From Sthenelais limicola (Eukaryota > Annelida > Polychaeta > Phyllodocida > Sigalionidae): 64,000 nt of DNA. Both the position numbers and the translations under genes were made by a program. The notes below the pieces were generated by a model, which saw nothing but the letters and a program-made list of their open reading frames with translations, was not told the DNA's origin and did not search any database. The number at the start of each line of letters is the position of its first letter. Position 1 is the stretch's first letter. Location: assembly GCA_942159475.1 (NCBI GenBank), contig OW804095.1, positions 150,526,808-150,590,807 of the forward strand, in the 5' to 3' direction. Below are positions 12,292 to 24,393 of the stretch, piece by piece.

Positions 12292-13096
12292 GGCTCGCTT
12301 CTCTGGACTGGCATCCATGTTGAAAAGCTTTAATAATTGAGCAAAATCAAAAAGCAATTCTCTCCCCATTGTTTTAGCGAAAATATCTAGTTTTTACTTC
12401 CCCAAGATACCTTTAATTCCCCATATTATTATTTCATGGGAATGAATAAATATAGTCAATAATATGACGTGAAAACAGGGAATGTTTCTGAACATTTTCA
12501 AGAAGTTCTCAATCGTCAAGATCCTATCCCACAAATCACCATTCCAGATTTTGCGCAGTGGCTGATGCAAATCCACTATTGTTCACTTATAGCTAATTGC
12601 GCAATTCGAAGTCTTTAAATATATATAATAGATATATGTGTACATACACGTATATAAAAATTAAACTGTTAATATTCGGATAAAAAGTCTTTAAAGGATA
12701 GTACTTGAAATCGCAGGAGGAGGAAGACCTATAGTATATTCCTCTCTGGACTTTTATTATGTTCTTAACCAGATGAGGAGACATAAAACATCCTGTTTCA
12801 AGTGGGACTTTATCTTGTACGAAGAGTTGGTGTTTGTTGGAAGTAGTTTGAAACGACCTCGACCCTTAGAGTACTTATGGAGGCTTGGCGACAAATCGCT
12901 TTCTCAATATTGTATTATTTATACACATATAAAAGTGTTGAAGTAAGATGGGGACATATGGAATACAAATATAGGGACTGGAGGAGGAGAAGGAGGCAAG
13001 TGGGGGCATTTTAAGCACCAGATGATTGCACGTTAGACATATTTTGACAACATTGTGTGGATTCACCGAAAGTGTCTGTGCCTTTTCCTTATAGAT
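12292..13096. other. No recognisable gene
   Basis: Unassigned AT-rich sequence downstream of the FGF gene; three ORFs of about 60 codons have no domain. Confidence 0.4.
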
Positions 13097-13331
13097 GGGT
13101 CAGATTTGCAGAAAATGTACAATTCGCCTTCACCAATCCACTCAAATAACCCACATTTAACACATAAATACGCTTCAAAATGCAGTTTAGCATAACATTA
13201 CGGATACTTTAAATCAATGGGATACCAAATATACTCAGATATACCTAGTATTGACCATTTTTCGGTCTAATTCAGCAGAATTTACTCAATGTGTAAAGCT
13301 GTCAATTGTACATTTCCTGAAAATCTTACCC
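13097..13331 (-). mobile_element. Family A MITE, copy 12
   Basis: Complete, reversed; flanks AGAT / AAAT differ by one base. Confidence 0.8.
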
Positions 13332-14380
13332 AAATGTCAACGTAACCAATTACATACCTCTGCACTTACGTTCATCGTTATCATCACTTTTTAGTCTTAT
13401 TGTTTTTATTTCGTTTTCCTCCATACCAAAACTACGTAATAATTAAATAATCCAAAGAGTTTCAACCTTGCATAACACCACAAAAGCCGCCATACAGACA
13501 AAACTAGATCCTTACATTATTGACAACGTCTAACTATCTGGTTAGAACACTGTTTGAAAGTTAATGTAATGAAATACCACTTATACATATTAAATATCCA
13601 CTTGAACTATTACGTAATGTATAGCAATATCAATATAGGGGATAAATAAATAATTTAGAGCACCAATTTAGGTTATAACGTGACTACATATAATAGTAAC
13701 ACACAAAGTATAAACGGTTAATAATTATATCGTGAAAGACTCGGCTCTAACTGTCGTACATTATTACATGACATAACCTATCCTCTGGTCTCCTTTAATC
13801 ACCATAGTCATAGACTCGCCCATCAAATAGTGCCTTAGTCCTGCCAAGGCCTATTCAAGCTTCTGTTAATCTTTGACCGAGTCCGAGAATTCCTTAAGAG
13901 GAGTGTTCCACTTGCCCCGATGAAGTTTACGATACCTTACGATTCAGAATGAAACCATGTTTCAGTACAATCGTTATCATGCAGGGCAAGAGAACCTCCT
14001 TCTCATGGCTTCCACTAAAATCTAAGACGAAGAATGCTTGAATCAAATCAGATGAACTTATATATTCCGAATCATACATTTCTAAACACAAACAGCCGGT
14101 CTAACCCTCATCGCTAAGGTTACAGATTAAATTTCCTAAAGTTCTAAGGTCGGCAGGTCAGCCTATAGTAGGGACTATATCTGCTTGTAGGACCTCAATG
14201 ACGACAATACAACACATATTTATAATTAATAACATGCTTATTTCTCCGTACGTATTCCAGCTAACTTACAAGGAAATAAATAATTAATTTACATGCATAT
14301 TATATAATGACCACAACATAAGTTGATATACATGTATATTATATATATTATAAGTACATATTTTCTGGTTTTCATCTTTA
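13332..14380 (-). other. Probable 3' UTR and flank of the FGF gene
   Basis: No ORF or repeat. On the minus strand ATTAAA occurs near 13796 and AATAAA near 13407; either could be the polyadenylation signal, but neither is well supported. Confidence 0.3.
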
Positions 14381-15121
14381 TCAACTGGAGTCAGAGCGGG
14401 AGCGGGAGCGGGACAGTTCTAACGCTGACTCGTGATAGAGCCACGACCACTCACTCTTGTCAGAGTCCTCTAGTGGTACTATTTGGAACTGACACCAGGG
14501 GGCGATGGCGTTGTCTCGGATGCAGGTACAATTCTGCGATTTGCACCGCTGTTGCCCTTTCCGTCGCCGACGATCTGCGTTCTTTCGGCGATTTTCTTTC
14601 TTTTTGGATTTGGAGTGTCTGTGAGGGCGATCCTTTTTACCTTCTACTGGACTTGTTCTTTCTACGCGACGCAAACTTTGGTGATGACTTTTATCAACGG
14701 CAGACGACTTTTCTTCTTCTTCTTCAGTAAGAGGCGCTTTTCCCGCCAAAAGTTCAGATGCGGGTGGAAGCCCGCTTGAATGGAAATCACTGACTTCTAC
14801 ACCTTCTTGTCTCCTAGCCGCCATTTCCAGACGACTATCGATTACGACAGTTTCTAAATCACGTACATCTCTTTCCTTGCGGCTGGGTGATGATGCTTTT
14901 GTGTGGGGGGATTTGGAAGTGGCTTTCTCAGGTTTCTTCTTTTTGTTGGACCCACGTTTTTTCTTGTGTTTCCTTGACCTGGACTTGTGATAGGAGGTAA
15001 GGTTACCTGTGTCGGTTATACCCAGGTACCAGTAGTGTTTGGACCTGTATTTGGACAGGTACGTGTACTGGTTATCCAAGGTAGGGGTCACGATGAAATG
15101 GGTCCGCCTGTTGAGGCCTCT
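14381..15121 (-). CDS. FGF gene, last coding exon (end of beta-trefoil, basic C-terminal tail)
   Basis: 741 bp, entered in phase 0 after GTCTTTCAG and ending in TGA at 14383..14381. The opening residues contain LDNQYTYLSKYRSKHYWYLG, matching the FGF motif N-Y-N-T-Y-x-S-x-K-Y-x-x-W-Y-V-x-L of the last core exon. After about 45 residues the FGF fold ends and a tail of roughly 200 residues follows. The tail is rich in Lys, Arg, Ser and Glu, with several clusters of four or more basic residues, a short Cys-containing patch (CKSQNCTC, with a sequon) and a C-terminal SRSRSRS run. Such a tail could bind heparan sulfate or carry nuclear-type signals; that is inference. The complete model is 668 residues against about 150-270 for most vertebrate FGFs; long extensions are known for some invertebrate FGFs such as Drosophila Branchless. 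The subfamily cannot be assigned by eye. Confidence 0.87.
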   Translation of the reverse strand, partial: RGLNRRTHFIVTPTLDNQYTYLSKYRSKHYWYLGITDTGNLTSYHKSRSRKHKKKRGSNKKKKPEKATSKSPHTKASSPSRKERDVRDLETVVIDSRLEMAARRQEGVEVSDFHSSGLPPASELLAGKAPLTEEEEEKSSAVDKSHHQSLRRVERTSPVEGKKDRPHRHSKSKKKENRRKNADRRRRKGQQRCKSQNCTCIRDNAIAPWCQFQIVPLEDSDKSEWSWLYHESALELSRSRSRSDSS

Positions 15122-15760
15122 CTGAAAGACAAGAACATATATACTTTATGAATATGGATAGTCAGAGCAAACTCAGAGAATAGTTTCAGGAAATCACTTT
15201 GCCGATTCTTAAAAAATCTTCAGATTGTTTTATCAGACCTCTGATGAAGATCTCGACCGAGATAGAAACATGTAAGGTCCGATTAATAAAGCAACAACAT
15301 AATAATAGCTAGTGTTTTATTGGGTATTTTGTCACTAACTTCAATGTCTTACATTACTGGAATGATTGTTCTAGCCCCAGATACTACACTACGGGCATAT
15401 GCGCTGATTATCGCTCATTATATTAAAGATCATCCTACTTAAGGGGCAGAACGTATTTTAAACTAGGAATGATGGGTTTTTCCTAAGCCCCTCCACCCCA
15501 AAAAACTTTTGAAACTTTGGTGTTTAATATTTATTCATTTATTTAGCTCAAATCATTGCACTTCATTCGGGTTCGCTCCTGCATTATTATAATATGTATA
15601 TCATGTGATCTATGACAGTATTATATCACATACATGTGTGATAATGTGATGGTCACATGTACATGTAATACGACTATAGTAGTATAGATGGTTAGCAGTA
15701 GAGGGACAAATTAACAAAATGCTTTTAAAATGTTTCTTTTAGATGATTGAAGGCATATAT

Positions 15761-15993
15761 GGGTCAGATTTTCAGAAAATGTACAATTGGCAGTTGTACA
15801 CATTTAGTAAATTCTTCAAAATTAGGCTGCAATTTGGTCAATACCAGGTAAATTTGAGTGCATCGGCGTTGCATTCATTCTAGCAATCTGTTTGGTTAGG
15901 TTGAACTGTATTTTGAACTGAATTTGTGTCTTAATTATGGGTTACTTGAGAAGATTGGTGAAGGTGAATTATACATTTTCTGACGACTCACCC
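15761..15993 (+). mobile_element. Family A MITE, copy 13
   Basis: Duplication ATAT on both sides. The right end reads CTGACGACTCACCC, a variant shared in part with other copies. Confidence 0.8.
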
Positions 15994-16302
15994 ATATATA
16001 AAACAGTTAACTAACTGGTTGCGACCACTCCTTAACTCTACAGTTAACCTCTATATGTATGCATGGGTGATATTAGGGAATGATGCCATAAAACATGCTC
16101 TACTGCATGAGCTAGGCAGGTTGACAAGAAAACGAGTTGATTGGCTGGCGATATTTGGGGTTGGGACATAAAAATCCAGCTGTACTTAGTCAACTTTCAG
16201 CTCACCTATGAAATTATGGGTTGGGGGATGGGCAGACCTGGGGAATTATGGTGAATCAGGTTAAACGGGAGCTAGAGGGATGTCAGTATATATGGGATAA
16301 AA

Positions 16303-16500
16303 CCCTGCACACACACAGCCGATTTGCCTCCCGATTGTCGACCGATTTGGGTCTCCCGATAAATCCTATGATTTCATTTCCAATCCTGGTTTATGCTATT
16401 TCAAAAACATAAACAAGGATTGGAAATGAGATCATAGGATTCATCGGGAGACCCTAATCGGGGGGCAATCGGGAAGCAAATCGGCTGTGTGTGTGCAGGG
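16303..16500. mobile_element. Foldback (long palindrome) element, ~198 bp
   Basis: Two arms of about 90 bp run from CCCTGCACACACACAGCCG to its complement at the right end, with a short A/T-rich loop near 16395-16410. Arms match strongly (for example CCGATTTGC / GCAAATCGG and CCTATGATTTCATTTCCAAT on the left against its near-complement on the right). It lies in FGF intron 3. Confidence 0.75.
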
Positions 16501-16950
16501 CTTAAAACAGCAATATTCTATCATTGTCGTCATAAGTCACAATTATAGGGTAGATCTATATATGTTAGCAGTAGCCCACACTGTTAAAAGAAGAAGTGTA
16601 GGGTGTTAGAGGTTCCTTGAAGATTTATGTCGAACCCAAAGATATTTTTCAACGAAAGTCTGTTAGTTTGTTGCATCAGAACATTTCAAAATGTTTTATA
16701 CTGTCGGTTTCAAATGCGATTCAAATGCGATTAACCTGATGACCAACCGATAAAAGAAATATCGGGTTTTGTGACACAAGGACTTAAGAATGGATACCCT
16801 GTCTTTCGCTATTTCAGAGATTCTTTGTGACTATGATTAGTGCCCTCACTACTATAGTATAGACTAAGATTAATGTTTTCTTAGTGGACATATAATATAT
16901 ATTTCACTAAAGAGTGACAAATGGAACCGTTAATGTGAATCGACACTTAC

Positions 16951-17054
16951 TGTTGTGCTCAAACGACCCTTCTTGTCGAAACTGAGAAACTTTCTCGATA
17001 TATTCGTCTTTAAAGCCACTAACTGGGCATCAACCGCTTGGCTTATGAAGATGG
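16951..17054 (-). CDS. FGF gene, coding exon 3 (104-bp middle core exon)
   Basis: This exon is short and was found by reading the minus strand for the missing core. The acceptor is a long T-rich tract ending TTTTACAG; the donor is ACA|GTAAGTG. The exon is exactly 104 bp, the length typical of the middle coding exon of vertebrate FGF genes. It enters in phase 1 and leaves in phase 0. Its product contains AQLVALKTNISRKFLSFDKK followed by GRL, which aligns with the FGF signature G-V-V-S-I-K-G-x-x-x-x-x-Y-L-A-M-x-x-x-G-R-L. Between DPH of exon 2 and the K of this motif there are 16 residues, as in FGF2. The receptor-binding beta-trefoil strands 4-7 should lie here. The flanking introns are 24.5 kb (upstream) and 1.8 kb (downstream). 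Confidence 0.9.
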
Positions 17055-17543
17055 CTGTAAAATAAAAGGAAAAAACACATTAATATAGACAGCTGTCAAA
17101 TAGATATACAAGCTATGATATAATAAGATACTAATATATTTATACAGGATCTGGAATAACAAGAGTTACCTTATCTAATATCATTAGATATCATCCAAAA
17201 AAACCTGATTGGATAATATAAAGACCACTTCAATTTCCCCTGATATATGTATAATTAAGCTTCAATCAAATGGTATGTTTACATTGACTTAGGTTAAAAA
17301 GTGAACGAGTAGAATCTGCTTTATAATAATGGTATCTGCGGAAATTTTCGGTCAAATTTCAGACGATCGCAGCTACATGCATGTGAGAAAATCTGTGCTT
17401 GAGTTTACACAGAGAAAATAACATCATGACATCTAAGAAGAAGAACGCTATTTAGCTTCTTTTTTTTCTTTATAGCAAGAATGTATAGGCGTCGCTCATC
17501 GCAAATCAACTAAAATTATCTGCCTCCATTTGACGTGTCATCA

Positions 17544-17892
17544 AATAGGGGATTTGCATAGCCGCCATTTTGAATCTTTATTCGCATGGAATTATGGGAC
17601 TAATGGTACAGTGTAAAATCTATAGAAAACATGTCATGTTCAGCATGGACTATTTATCAATGTGCTATCGTCAATATCCATGTGTTATGCATGTTTCCAT
17701 AACACATGCCTCCATCTTTCCCATCATGCATTTGGTTTTCATAGATCATTTATACAAGCTGTGATATTGGTGAAAAAGTTCTTGCAATTTTCGATAAAAA
17801 TGTTGCCAAATATTGGTATGTCAGATTTCAACTGAATCCATCCCAGCATGCACTGCAATGACATGCGCAGTGAGACATGCAAACCCCCTATT
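17544..17892 (+). mobile_element. Family C MITE, copy 2
   Basis: Complete, 349 bp, AT on both sides. Followed immediately by a GGA microsatellite. Confidence 0.8.
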
Positions 17893-17904
17893 ACGTCGCA
17901 TCGC

Positions 17905-17943
17905 AAGGAGGAGGAGGAGGAGGAGGAGGAGGAGGAGGAGGAG
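17905..17943. repeat. (AGG)n microsatellite
   Basis: About 12 trinucleotide units. Confidence 0.9.
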
Positions 17944-18438
17944 AGTATACTCCCTCCCTTGATCAGACAAAAAAAGTCAAGTTATTTCAAGGCAAAAGCA
18001 GTAGCATCAAGAAGAATACCAAGTATCTCGTTTGTCAATACTTCACAAAGAACGAATTGCTATTAGGCGACACCAGCAATGCTTTGATCTCAACAAACTC
18101 TTTATAATCCCCACAGCCTAGGAGGAAATTTAAGCCTACCAGACCCAGCAAAAAGGTCTGCATACCAGTCCCTGTCTTAGACACAAAACTCGAGGTTTGT
18201 AATGAATTGGTGTGTGTTCTCTGTGATGACATTATTTGTGAATAATAATAGACCGGGTGGTGGATACGAGCAGGCTGATCTGGCAGATGGGAATTAACTT
18301 GTGGTATTTAATTAGAGCCCTGTGTGTATGTGGCTTGTCAGGTGAGGTATTGTAGAGGCTCACCTGTGGCAGGTGTAACAATAGCTCAAACCTTAACCTG
18401 TCATTACCAGAGGCACTCGACCTGCACGTGGCTCATAT

Positions 18439-18671
18439 GTCAGATTTTTAGAAAATGTACAATTGGCAGCTGTACACATTTGATAAATTCTTCAAAATTA
18501 GGCTGCAATTGGGAAAATACTAGGTAAATTCGACAATATTCGGCATTGCATTGATTCTAGTAATCTGTTTGGTTAGGTTGAACTATATTTTGAAGTTTAT
18601 TTTCGTTTGAAATTTGGGTGATTTGAGAAGATTTGCGAAGTTGAATTGTACCTTCTCTGAAAATCTGACCC
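18439..18671 (+). mobile_element. Family A MITE, copy 14
   Basis: Complete except that the first GG is lost; ATAT on both sides. Confidence 0.8.
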
Positions 18672-18797
18672 ATATATGTATATCTATGGACCTTAAATTG
18701 AAGTTCGACTAAAAATTGTCAGGGTTCGTACAAGGGTTCTCGCACGTACACCCTGGCTATATGTATTATATATATATATCTATATATACATCTATAT

Positions 18798-19034
18798 GGG
18801 TCAGATTTTCAGAAAATGTACAATTGGCAGCTGTACACATTTAAGAAATTCTCCTAAATTAGGCTGAACAATGGAGAATACCGGGTATATCTGAGTATAT
18901 TTAGTATTGTGTTGATTTAAAGTATCAGTTCTGTTATGTTAAACTGCATTTTGAAGCTCATTTTTGTCTTAAATGTGGGCTATATTTAAGAGGATTAGTG
19001 AAGGTGAATTGTACATTTTCTGAAAATCTGACCC
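18798..19034 (+). mobile_element. Family A MITE, copy 15
   Basis: Complete, in a TATATATA-rich site; ATAT on both sides. Confidence 0.85.
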
Positions 19035-19992
19035 ATATATGTATCACTACATTATATATAGATATTATGATTATATTCATAATGTACATCATACCAATTG
19101 AGGCATAGCCACTAAGGTGAACTATTAAGCATGGGATTAGAATTTGTTCTGTAGGTAACAAAAGCAAAGTAAAGCAAATATTGTTTTTTCCTGATGTTAT
19201 TACAATGTGTAATTACATCAGTGAGAGCGCACAATACCGTTCATTCAGTACAGATCTTTGGTGTATATAGATATTAAGAGTGAGAATGACGCATGGTAGA
19301 TATAAACTCAAGGATTTGGCGATTATATCATAATGTTACATAATAGTGTGCCAGCACATATACATGTAATGGTACTGCGTTAATTGCTGTTATACGGGGG
19401 TCGAAGAAGGTTTTGTGTAAATGTACAAAAAGCCTGTCTATCTGTCTCTAGTGTCACGTTCATATCACTAGGATGTCGTGTGCAGAAGGGACTAATTTGT
19501 TCCATTCTATATTTGGCATTTGTATGTGACCAGATTAAGGACTGAGAATTGTGGCTGGTTTATCTTCATTGTCATTAAGGCTGACTGACTCCCACCTTAA
19601 GGAGATGAAGTCTGGGGTCTGAGTGTGTGTGTGTGTGGGGGGGGGGGATATAATATATGGAAGTCGGGAATGGGGACATTTAGAGGTTGGCATCTAGGGA
19701 TTGTTGGAAAATTCACATTTTCTCTCATACTATACCAGGTACACGAGTCATGAGTGCAATTAACAGAATAAACTTTGTCCCCGGACTTCTTTATTGAACC
19801 TCTTGTTACGACAACTTTGTTATTAGTTATTCAACTATTTGCTTTATGTTTCGGAATTCTTTGAAACTGTCAGGACTTCTTAGGAACACTGAGAAAAAAA
19901 TCTGATGGTTCGATCGTGACAGAATCTTTTGTTAAATATAATCACTCACAAAAAATAGCATGATATGTTTTTCCATTTATTGGTGCGTATAT
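19035..19992. other. Intronic sequence without a recognised feature
   Basis: Apart from a (TG)n-G(n) run at 19623-19648, nothing is supported. Confidence 0.4.
19623..19648. repeat. (GT)n followed by poly-G
   Basis: Seven GT units running directly into eleven to twelve G. Confidence 0.85.
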
Positions 19993-20225
19993 GGATGAAG
20001 TACTTGGAAAAATAAATGTACATTTCCCCTTCACCAATCTACTCAAACTACACAATTTTAAAAATCAGGTATGGAATATATTTCGTACATCCTAATTTAG
20101 CAGCATTTCACTTAGCCTGCATTGCGATCCTCGATTTCTTGGGAATGTTATAGGGACGGAAAATTTGTCTACATTTGACTAAATCTGTAGAGCTGGCGAT
20201 TGTACATTTTCTGGCGACTTCACCC
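19993..20225 (-). mobile_element. Family A MITE, copy 16 (variant ends, diverged)
   Basis: Ends resemble GGGTGAAGTCGCCAGAAAAT rather than the usual GGGTCAG form (right end CTGGCGACTTCACCC). The interior is diverged. Flanks ATAT / AGAT. Confidence 0.6.
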
Positions 20226-20468
20226 AGATTACAGGTAACAACTGACCCACAAACCAGACACCCTTGATACCTTATAATAATGGTGTTCACTGACAGTGGA
20301 AATCTCAAGGTTACAACACAGTAGGTACACCCAGTTCACTATACCCTTGTCCAAATATCAGGCCATATACGGGCCATATACTATCCGTTCTCTTTGTATG
20401 ACATTTATTGTTATGTGATTGTCAGTCTTCTATAACACTTGTACAAATCAAAATCTGTTATCACATTT

Positions 20469-21039
20469 GTGATGTGTTCCAGTAAAATGAGTCACAAGTC
20501 GCAAAATTGATATTTTTCAAAGTGTTTTTTAGTTTTAAAAAAAAGAATTTAATTAACATTTTTATTAGGAAGATTTCCACAGTGTGGTAGGTCTCATCTC
20601 CTACAAAGGTAGGCCTATATACAATTTTAATTTAACAACTGAGACATTGATGTCATGAAAGAAACTCTCTACTCGTTTACATTGAATTACTAATAGATCT
20701 CTTGATTGAAATGTTCCAATTTTTATAGGGTTTAGCACTTATGGTCATATGAATCTATGTAACAAATCTCGGGACATTGTTTTAAATATATCCTTGCATT
20801 TTGAAGGCCTTCGTATGGAGTATATTTAGTTACTTTACTGGTAACTTACCCATCTAGTCATATTGCAAACTTTGTTTTCAAAAATAAAAATATCAAACTT
20901 CATATATAGAATTACTTATTAGGTGTCCTAGTGTTTACTATCATTGGGATCAGCTTGATCTGCTCTTTTCAAATAATTATGGTGATATCTCAAAATCCAT
21001 ATTTTGCGACTTATGACACCATTTACTAAAACGGATCAC
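20469..21039 (+). mobile_element. Family D MITE, copy 2 (longest)
   Basis: 571 bp with duplication ATTT on both sides (20465-20468, 21040-21043). No ORF. Confidence 0.8.
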
Positions 21040-21043
21040 ATTT

Positions 21044-21918
21044 TGTGGCAATTGAATTAATACAAGAACACGTAGAATTCTGCTTCCACACCTTAACACT
21101 GCAAACTCGTACATTCCTGTCAGTGACAGCTAACATAAATAAGTCTGATTTATATTTTATTTTTGTTGGGGAAACATGATACGTAAACAATCCCTCTTTT
21201 GTTGGCATTTTTTTGTTGCAAATGACAAACTTGTTTATGAAACTTGTTCATAAGCAAGATTTAGGGACACAAAATCAACGAAATGCCTGGTATATTTTAT
21301 CGAGGTATTCCCCTTTGATTGGATCCAGCGCTGCATGACTATTATACTATATTATTTATTGAGAAAACAAATCTAATACATGCCGGTTGTCGGATTATAT
21401 TACATTGAAATCCGATCTTTAATTTGAGTCAAAAGGTTAGATATGTGTTCATCCTTGGGAGGTTTGCGAAAAAGCATTTATAAAAGAAATGCGGTTAGGT
21501 ATTAAAAGAACTCAAGTTTAGGTAGTGTGTGTGTGGGGGGGGGGGGGGGGGTTGGGGGGGGGGGGGGGCGGAGGGGGAGTACCCGAGTCCTTAAATTGTA
21601 CCAGTTTGTGTTAACTGCATGGCTAATTTGGGGTGAAATTAATTACTAATCATCTAATATAGGACAATTATGATTTAATATATTTTATTCGAGTCGTTTG
21701 AATTGATTTGATATAATATCACCGCGATTATTCCGCATGTTTTTACAATTCTTGATTACATAACATTGTGTAACATTTATGAATATGATTCTGAATATGA
21801 ATACTAATGTAGTTTAATGTAAAATATGTTCCTTTTACTTGTTCCGATTGTTCCAAATTAATGGATTAGACCTTGACATTACTTGGACACTAAAGAAGAA
21901 AATAACAGGTTCATATGT
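21044..21918. other. Intronic sequence without a recognised feature
   Basis: Only a long GT/poly-G run (21523-21577) stands out. Confidence 0.4.
21523..21577. repeat. (GT)n and long G-rich run
   Basis: GT units followed by G(17), TT, G(15), then CGGAGGGGG. Strong G-quadruplex potential on the plus strand. Confidence 0.85.
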
Positions 21919-22153
21919 GAGTCAGATTTTCAGAAAATGTACAATTTGCCTTCACTAATCCTCTCAAATAACCCCCTTTTAAAACAAAAATGAGCTTCAA
22001 AATTCAGTTTAACATAAAAGAACTGATACTTTAAATCAATGTGATACCAAATATATTCAGATATACCCGATATTCATCATTTTTCAACCCAATTTAGGAG
22101 AATTTCCTAAATGTGTAGAGCTGCCAATTGTACATTTTCTGAAAATCTGACCC
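21919..22153 (-). mobile_element. Family A MITE, copy 17
   Basis: Complete, reversed, ATGT on both sides. Confidence 0.85.
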
Positions 22154-22404
22154 ATGTATAAAATAATGTTACAGACAATTGCTTCATAGAGCAGCTTTGA
22201 CTTTCGTGAACCTTTTTTGACAATTGTTTTGACATAATGTCGTACAGAAGTCCAGAATATTTCCTCCTGAAACTTTGCTGGTGTATATGTGAAGTATATA
22301 ATGTATTCACTAAGTGCATAGAGGTTATTCCTATATTGAAGACATTTGATATCAGCAGTCTTCTTAGACAAACGCTATAGCAAACCAAGGGCGCTTCTAC
22401 CTAA

Positions 22405-22782
22405 GGCCAAACAAAATAATAGGTGTGTTTCCGATTTATCTGGCTGAAAACGAGATAGGTGGGGGGAATGGTATTTTTTTTAATTTTTGGGTTTTTTTCT
22501 AGGAAACCACCTCCCAGGAAGTGAAAAAAATGTCTATTTCATAACAATAGTTGTTTTAAACATGGGAGATGTGCTTTTTGACAGCTCCGGGTCAGGAAAA
22601 CCTGTTTTCCTGCTTTTATAAGCTTTTTTTGTCAAAAAATCCAAAAAAAGTAAGATATGGTAAAAAGAAAATCAGGTATGGTCAAACAAATTTTAGGTAG
22701 GAGAAGGTTTTTCTAGGTAGGCGTGTGTGTGTGTGTGGGGGGGGGGGGGGTTAAATCGGAAACACACCTTTTTTTGTTGGCC
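22405..22782. mobile_element. Harbinger-like MITE (family E), 378 bp
   Basis: Long terminal inverted repeats: left GGCCAAACAAAATAATAGG then TGTGTTTCCGATTTA; right is its near complement, ending TTTTTTTGTTGGCC. Flanked by TAA on both sides, the TWA-type 3-bp duplication of PIF/Harbinger elements. A (GT)n-G(n) run (22722-22750) sits just inside the right end. Confidence 0.75.
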
Positions 22783-22785
22783 TAA

Positions 22786-24393
22786 GGAAAGAAATCAGTT
22801 GAAGCCAGCCACGCCGCATTGAACAATTATTTCCATTTATCTTCTCATATAGGACGCTGACCTTCCATACAAAGGTATCTATTTCTCTGAGACTGACCCA
22901 ATAAGCTCTGAACCCCAAACTTAAAAGGGTTCCCCTGCTTCTGCCTCTAGTGTGCTTTTTGTCCCTTCCATCTCATGAATTTCTATTATGCCTTTCTGCG
23001 AAAGGTTTTGTTCGCTTCTTGTGTTGCTTGCGAAAACTTCCAAAACTGCTGCAGGGGTTCTCTTTGAAAGACTTGTTTTTCCGGACTCGGTTATATAGTG
23101 TGTAATCCACAACTTTTGAATAATTTATTTCAATATAAATTAGATGTTTACATTGCCTACCAGTTATTAGGGTTAATGCTTAATGAAACGATTAAGGTTG
23201 ATTTTACTTCGCGACCATGGGACAATTTTGTTTAAGATTCTACCATATTTTAAAGCGATTAGAATGAAGTTCAACTAAATAAATGCGGGGCAACCTATGG
23301 TAATACGGCTTACAATAAGAAAACCCCTTCGGTATATAAAAATCATAGATAGATAGTGTATAACATAGTGTGTCATATACGAAGGACTATCAAACCGAAT
23401 GTGATATCAACGCAGATGATATTGCAGAGGGAACTCAATATATATTTAGATTATCAACCATTTTAAACACTAGCTAAACAGTCGTTACTTCCTTCCCTCT
23501 GAGACAAGAATTACTGTATTCAATTGAAATACCCAATTAGTACGTTAATTGAATGTCAAACGACCTCGACAAAGAAAAGAAATAAAAGCTAGATTCTTTG
23601 TGATTTTTCATGGAATACCCTTGAAAAATCACAAAGACAGATAACTAAAACCTCCTGTTGCAAAGAGAAGAGGCCATAGTCACTTAATGTTAAGCTGAGA
23701 AATTCTCACACTGATCAAGAACGAAGGTTAACGCGCTTGTTTCCGTTGTGATCAGTCTCTCGGAGAGGCGCTGAGAGCATGTATAACACAATAATTGATG
23801 GTAATATGCCCGTTATCAATGTGTTTATCCCAATAAAATCCCAGATAACTAATGTGCCAACAGTGATTTATGTAGATTTAAGGGGCTCACTGAAATACAC
23901 ACATATATTTGCACATAAAGACCATTGGCCCTGCTTTGTAGTGCTCAATGTATCAATTACCTGGCTACATTGTAGATGCCACACGTATAATTATGCATTT
24001 TTCACTAACCACAAATGGTTATGAATAATCATTGCCTATATTCTGTGCCAACCCATTATACGAGGTTTCAAAGGCGAGAAGACTGGCGGTGGCAAAAAAC
24101 ACTATACCTAAAGTTGCGTTCTGTTTGAGACCGATAGGCGTGTTTTCAGCTGCTAAGATTGTTCCTAATTGGTCGATTAAGTTATAAATTGTGAGGGGAT
24201 AACAATGTATACCACGTCTATCTACCAATATATTATTATTATATATGATATAATATATAATGACCATCTTTGGTCATACTTGAGGGACGTAATTGAAAGG
24301 CGGAAAATAACTTACTTTTAGTTTTAAGGAAATTAAACTATTGGGAGATATTCCAACGACAGCATTACTCGTTTCATTAGTAGGACTGTTATA
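22786..24393. other. Intronic sequence without a recognised gene
   Basis: Contains a perfect hairpin (23596-23636) and small ORFs, including a 63-codon minus-strand frame at 22921-23112 with unremarkable composition and no known domain. Confidence 0.4.
23596..23636. repeat. Perfect 15-bp hairpin
   Basis: Arms CTTTGTGATTTTTCA and TGAAAAATCACAAAG with an 11-base loop. Confidence 0.8.

Larger units (their letters stand above)
15122..16950 (-). other. FGF intron 3 (last)
   Basis: 1.83 kb between the 104-bp exon and the last exon, bounded by GTAAGTG and GTCTTTCAG on the minus strand. It contains family A copy 13 and a foldback element. Confidence 0.8.

Noticed and set aside
14323..14779. Plus-strand ORFs of 135 and 98 codons
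   Set aside because: Antisense shadows of the last FGF exon.
22921..23112. 63-codon minus-strand frame with fairly protein-like composition
   Set aside because: No domain, no convincing splice sites, and it lies in an FGF intron; could not be supported.
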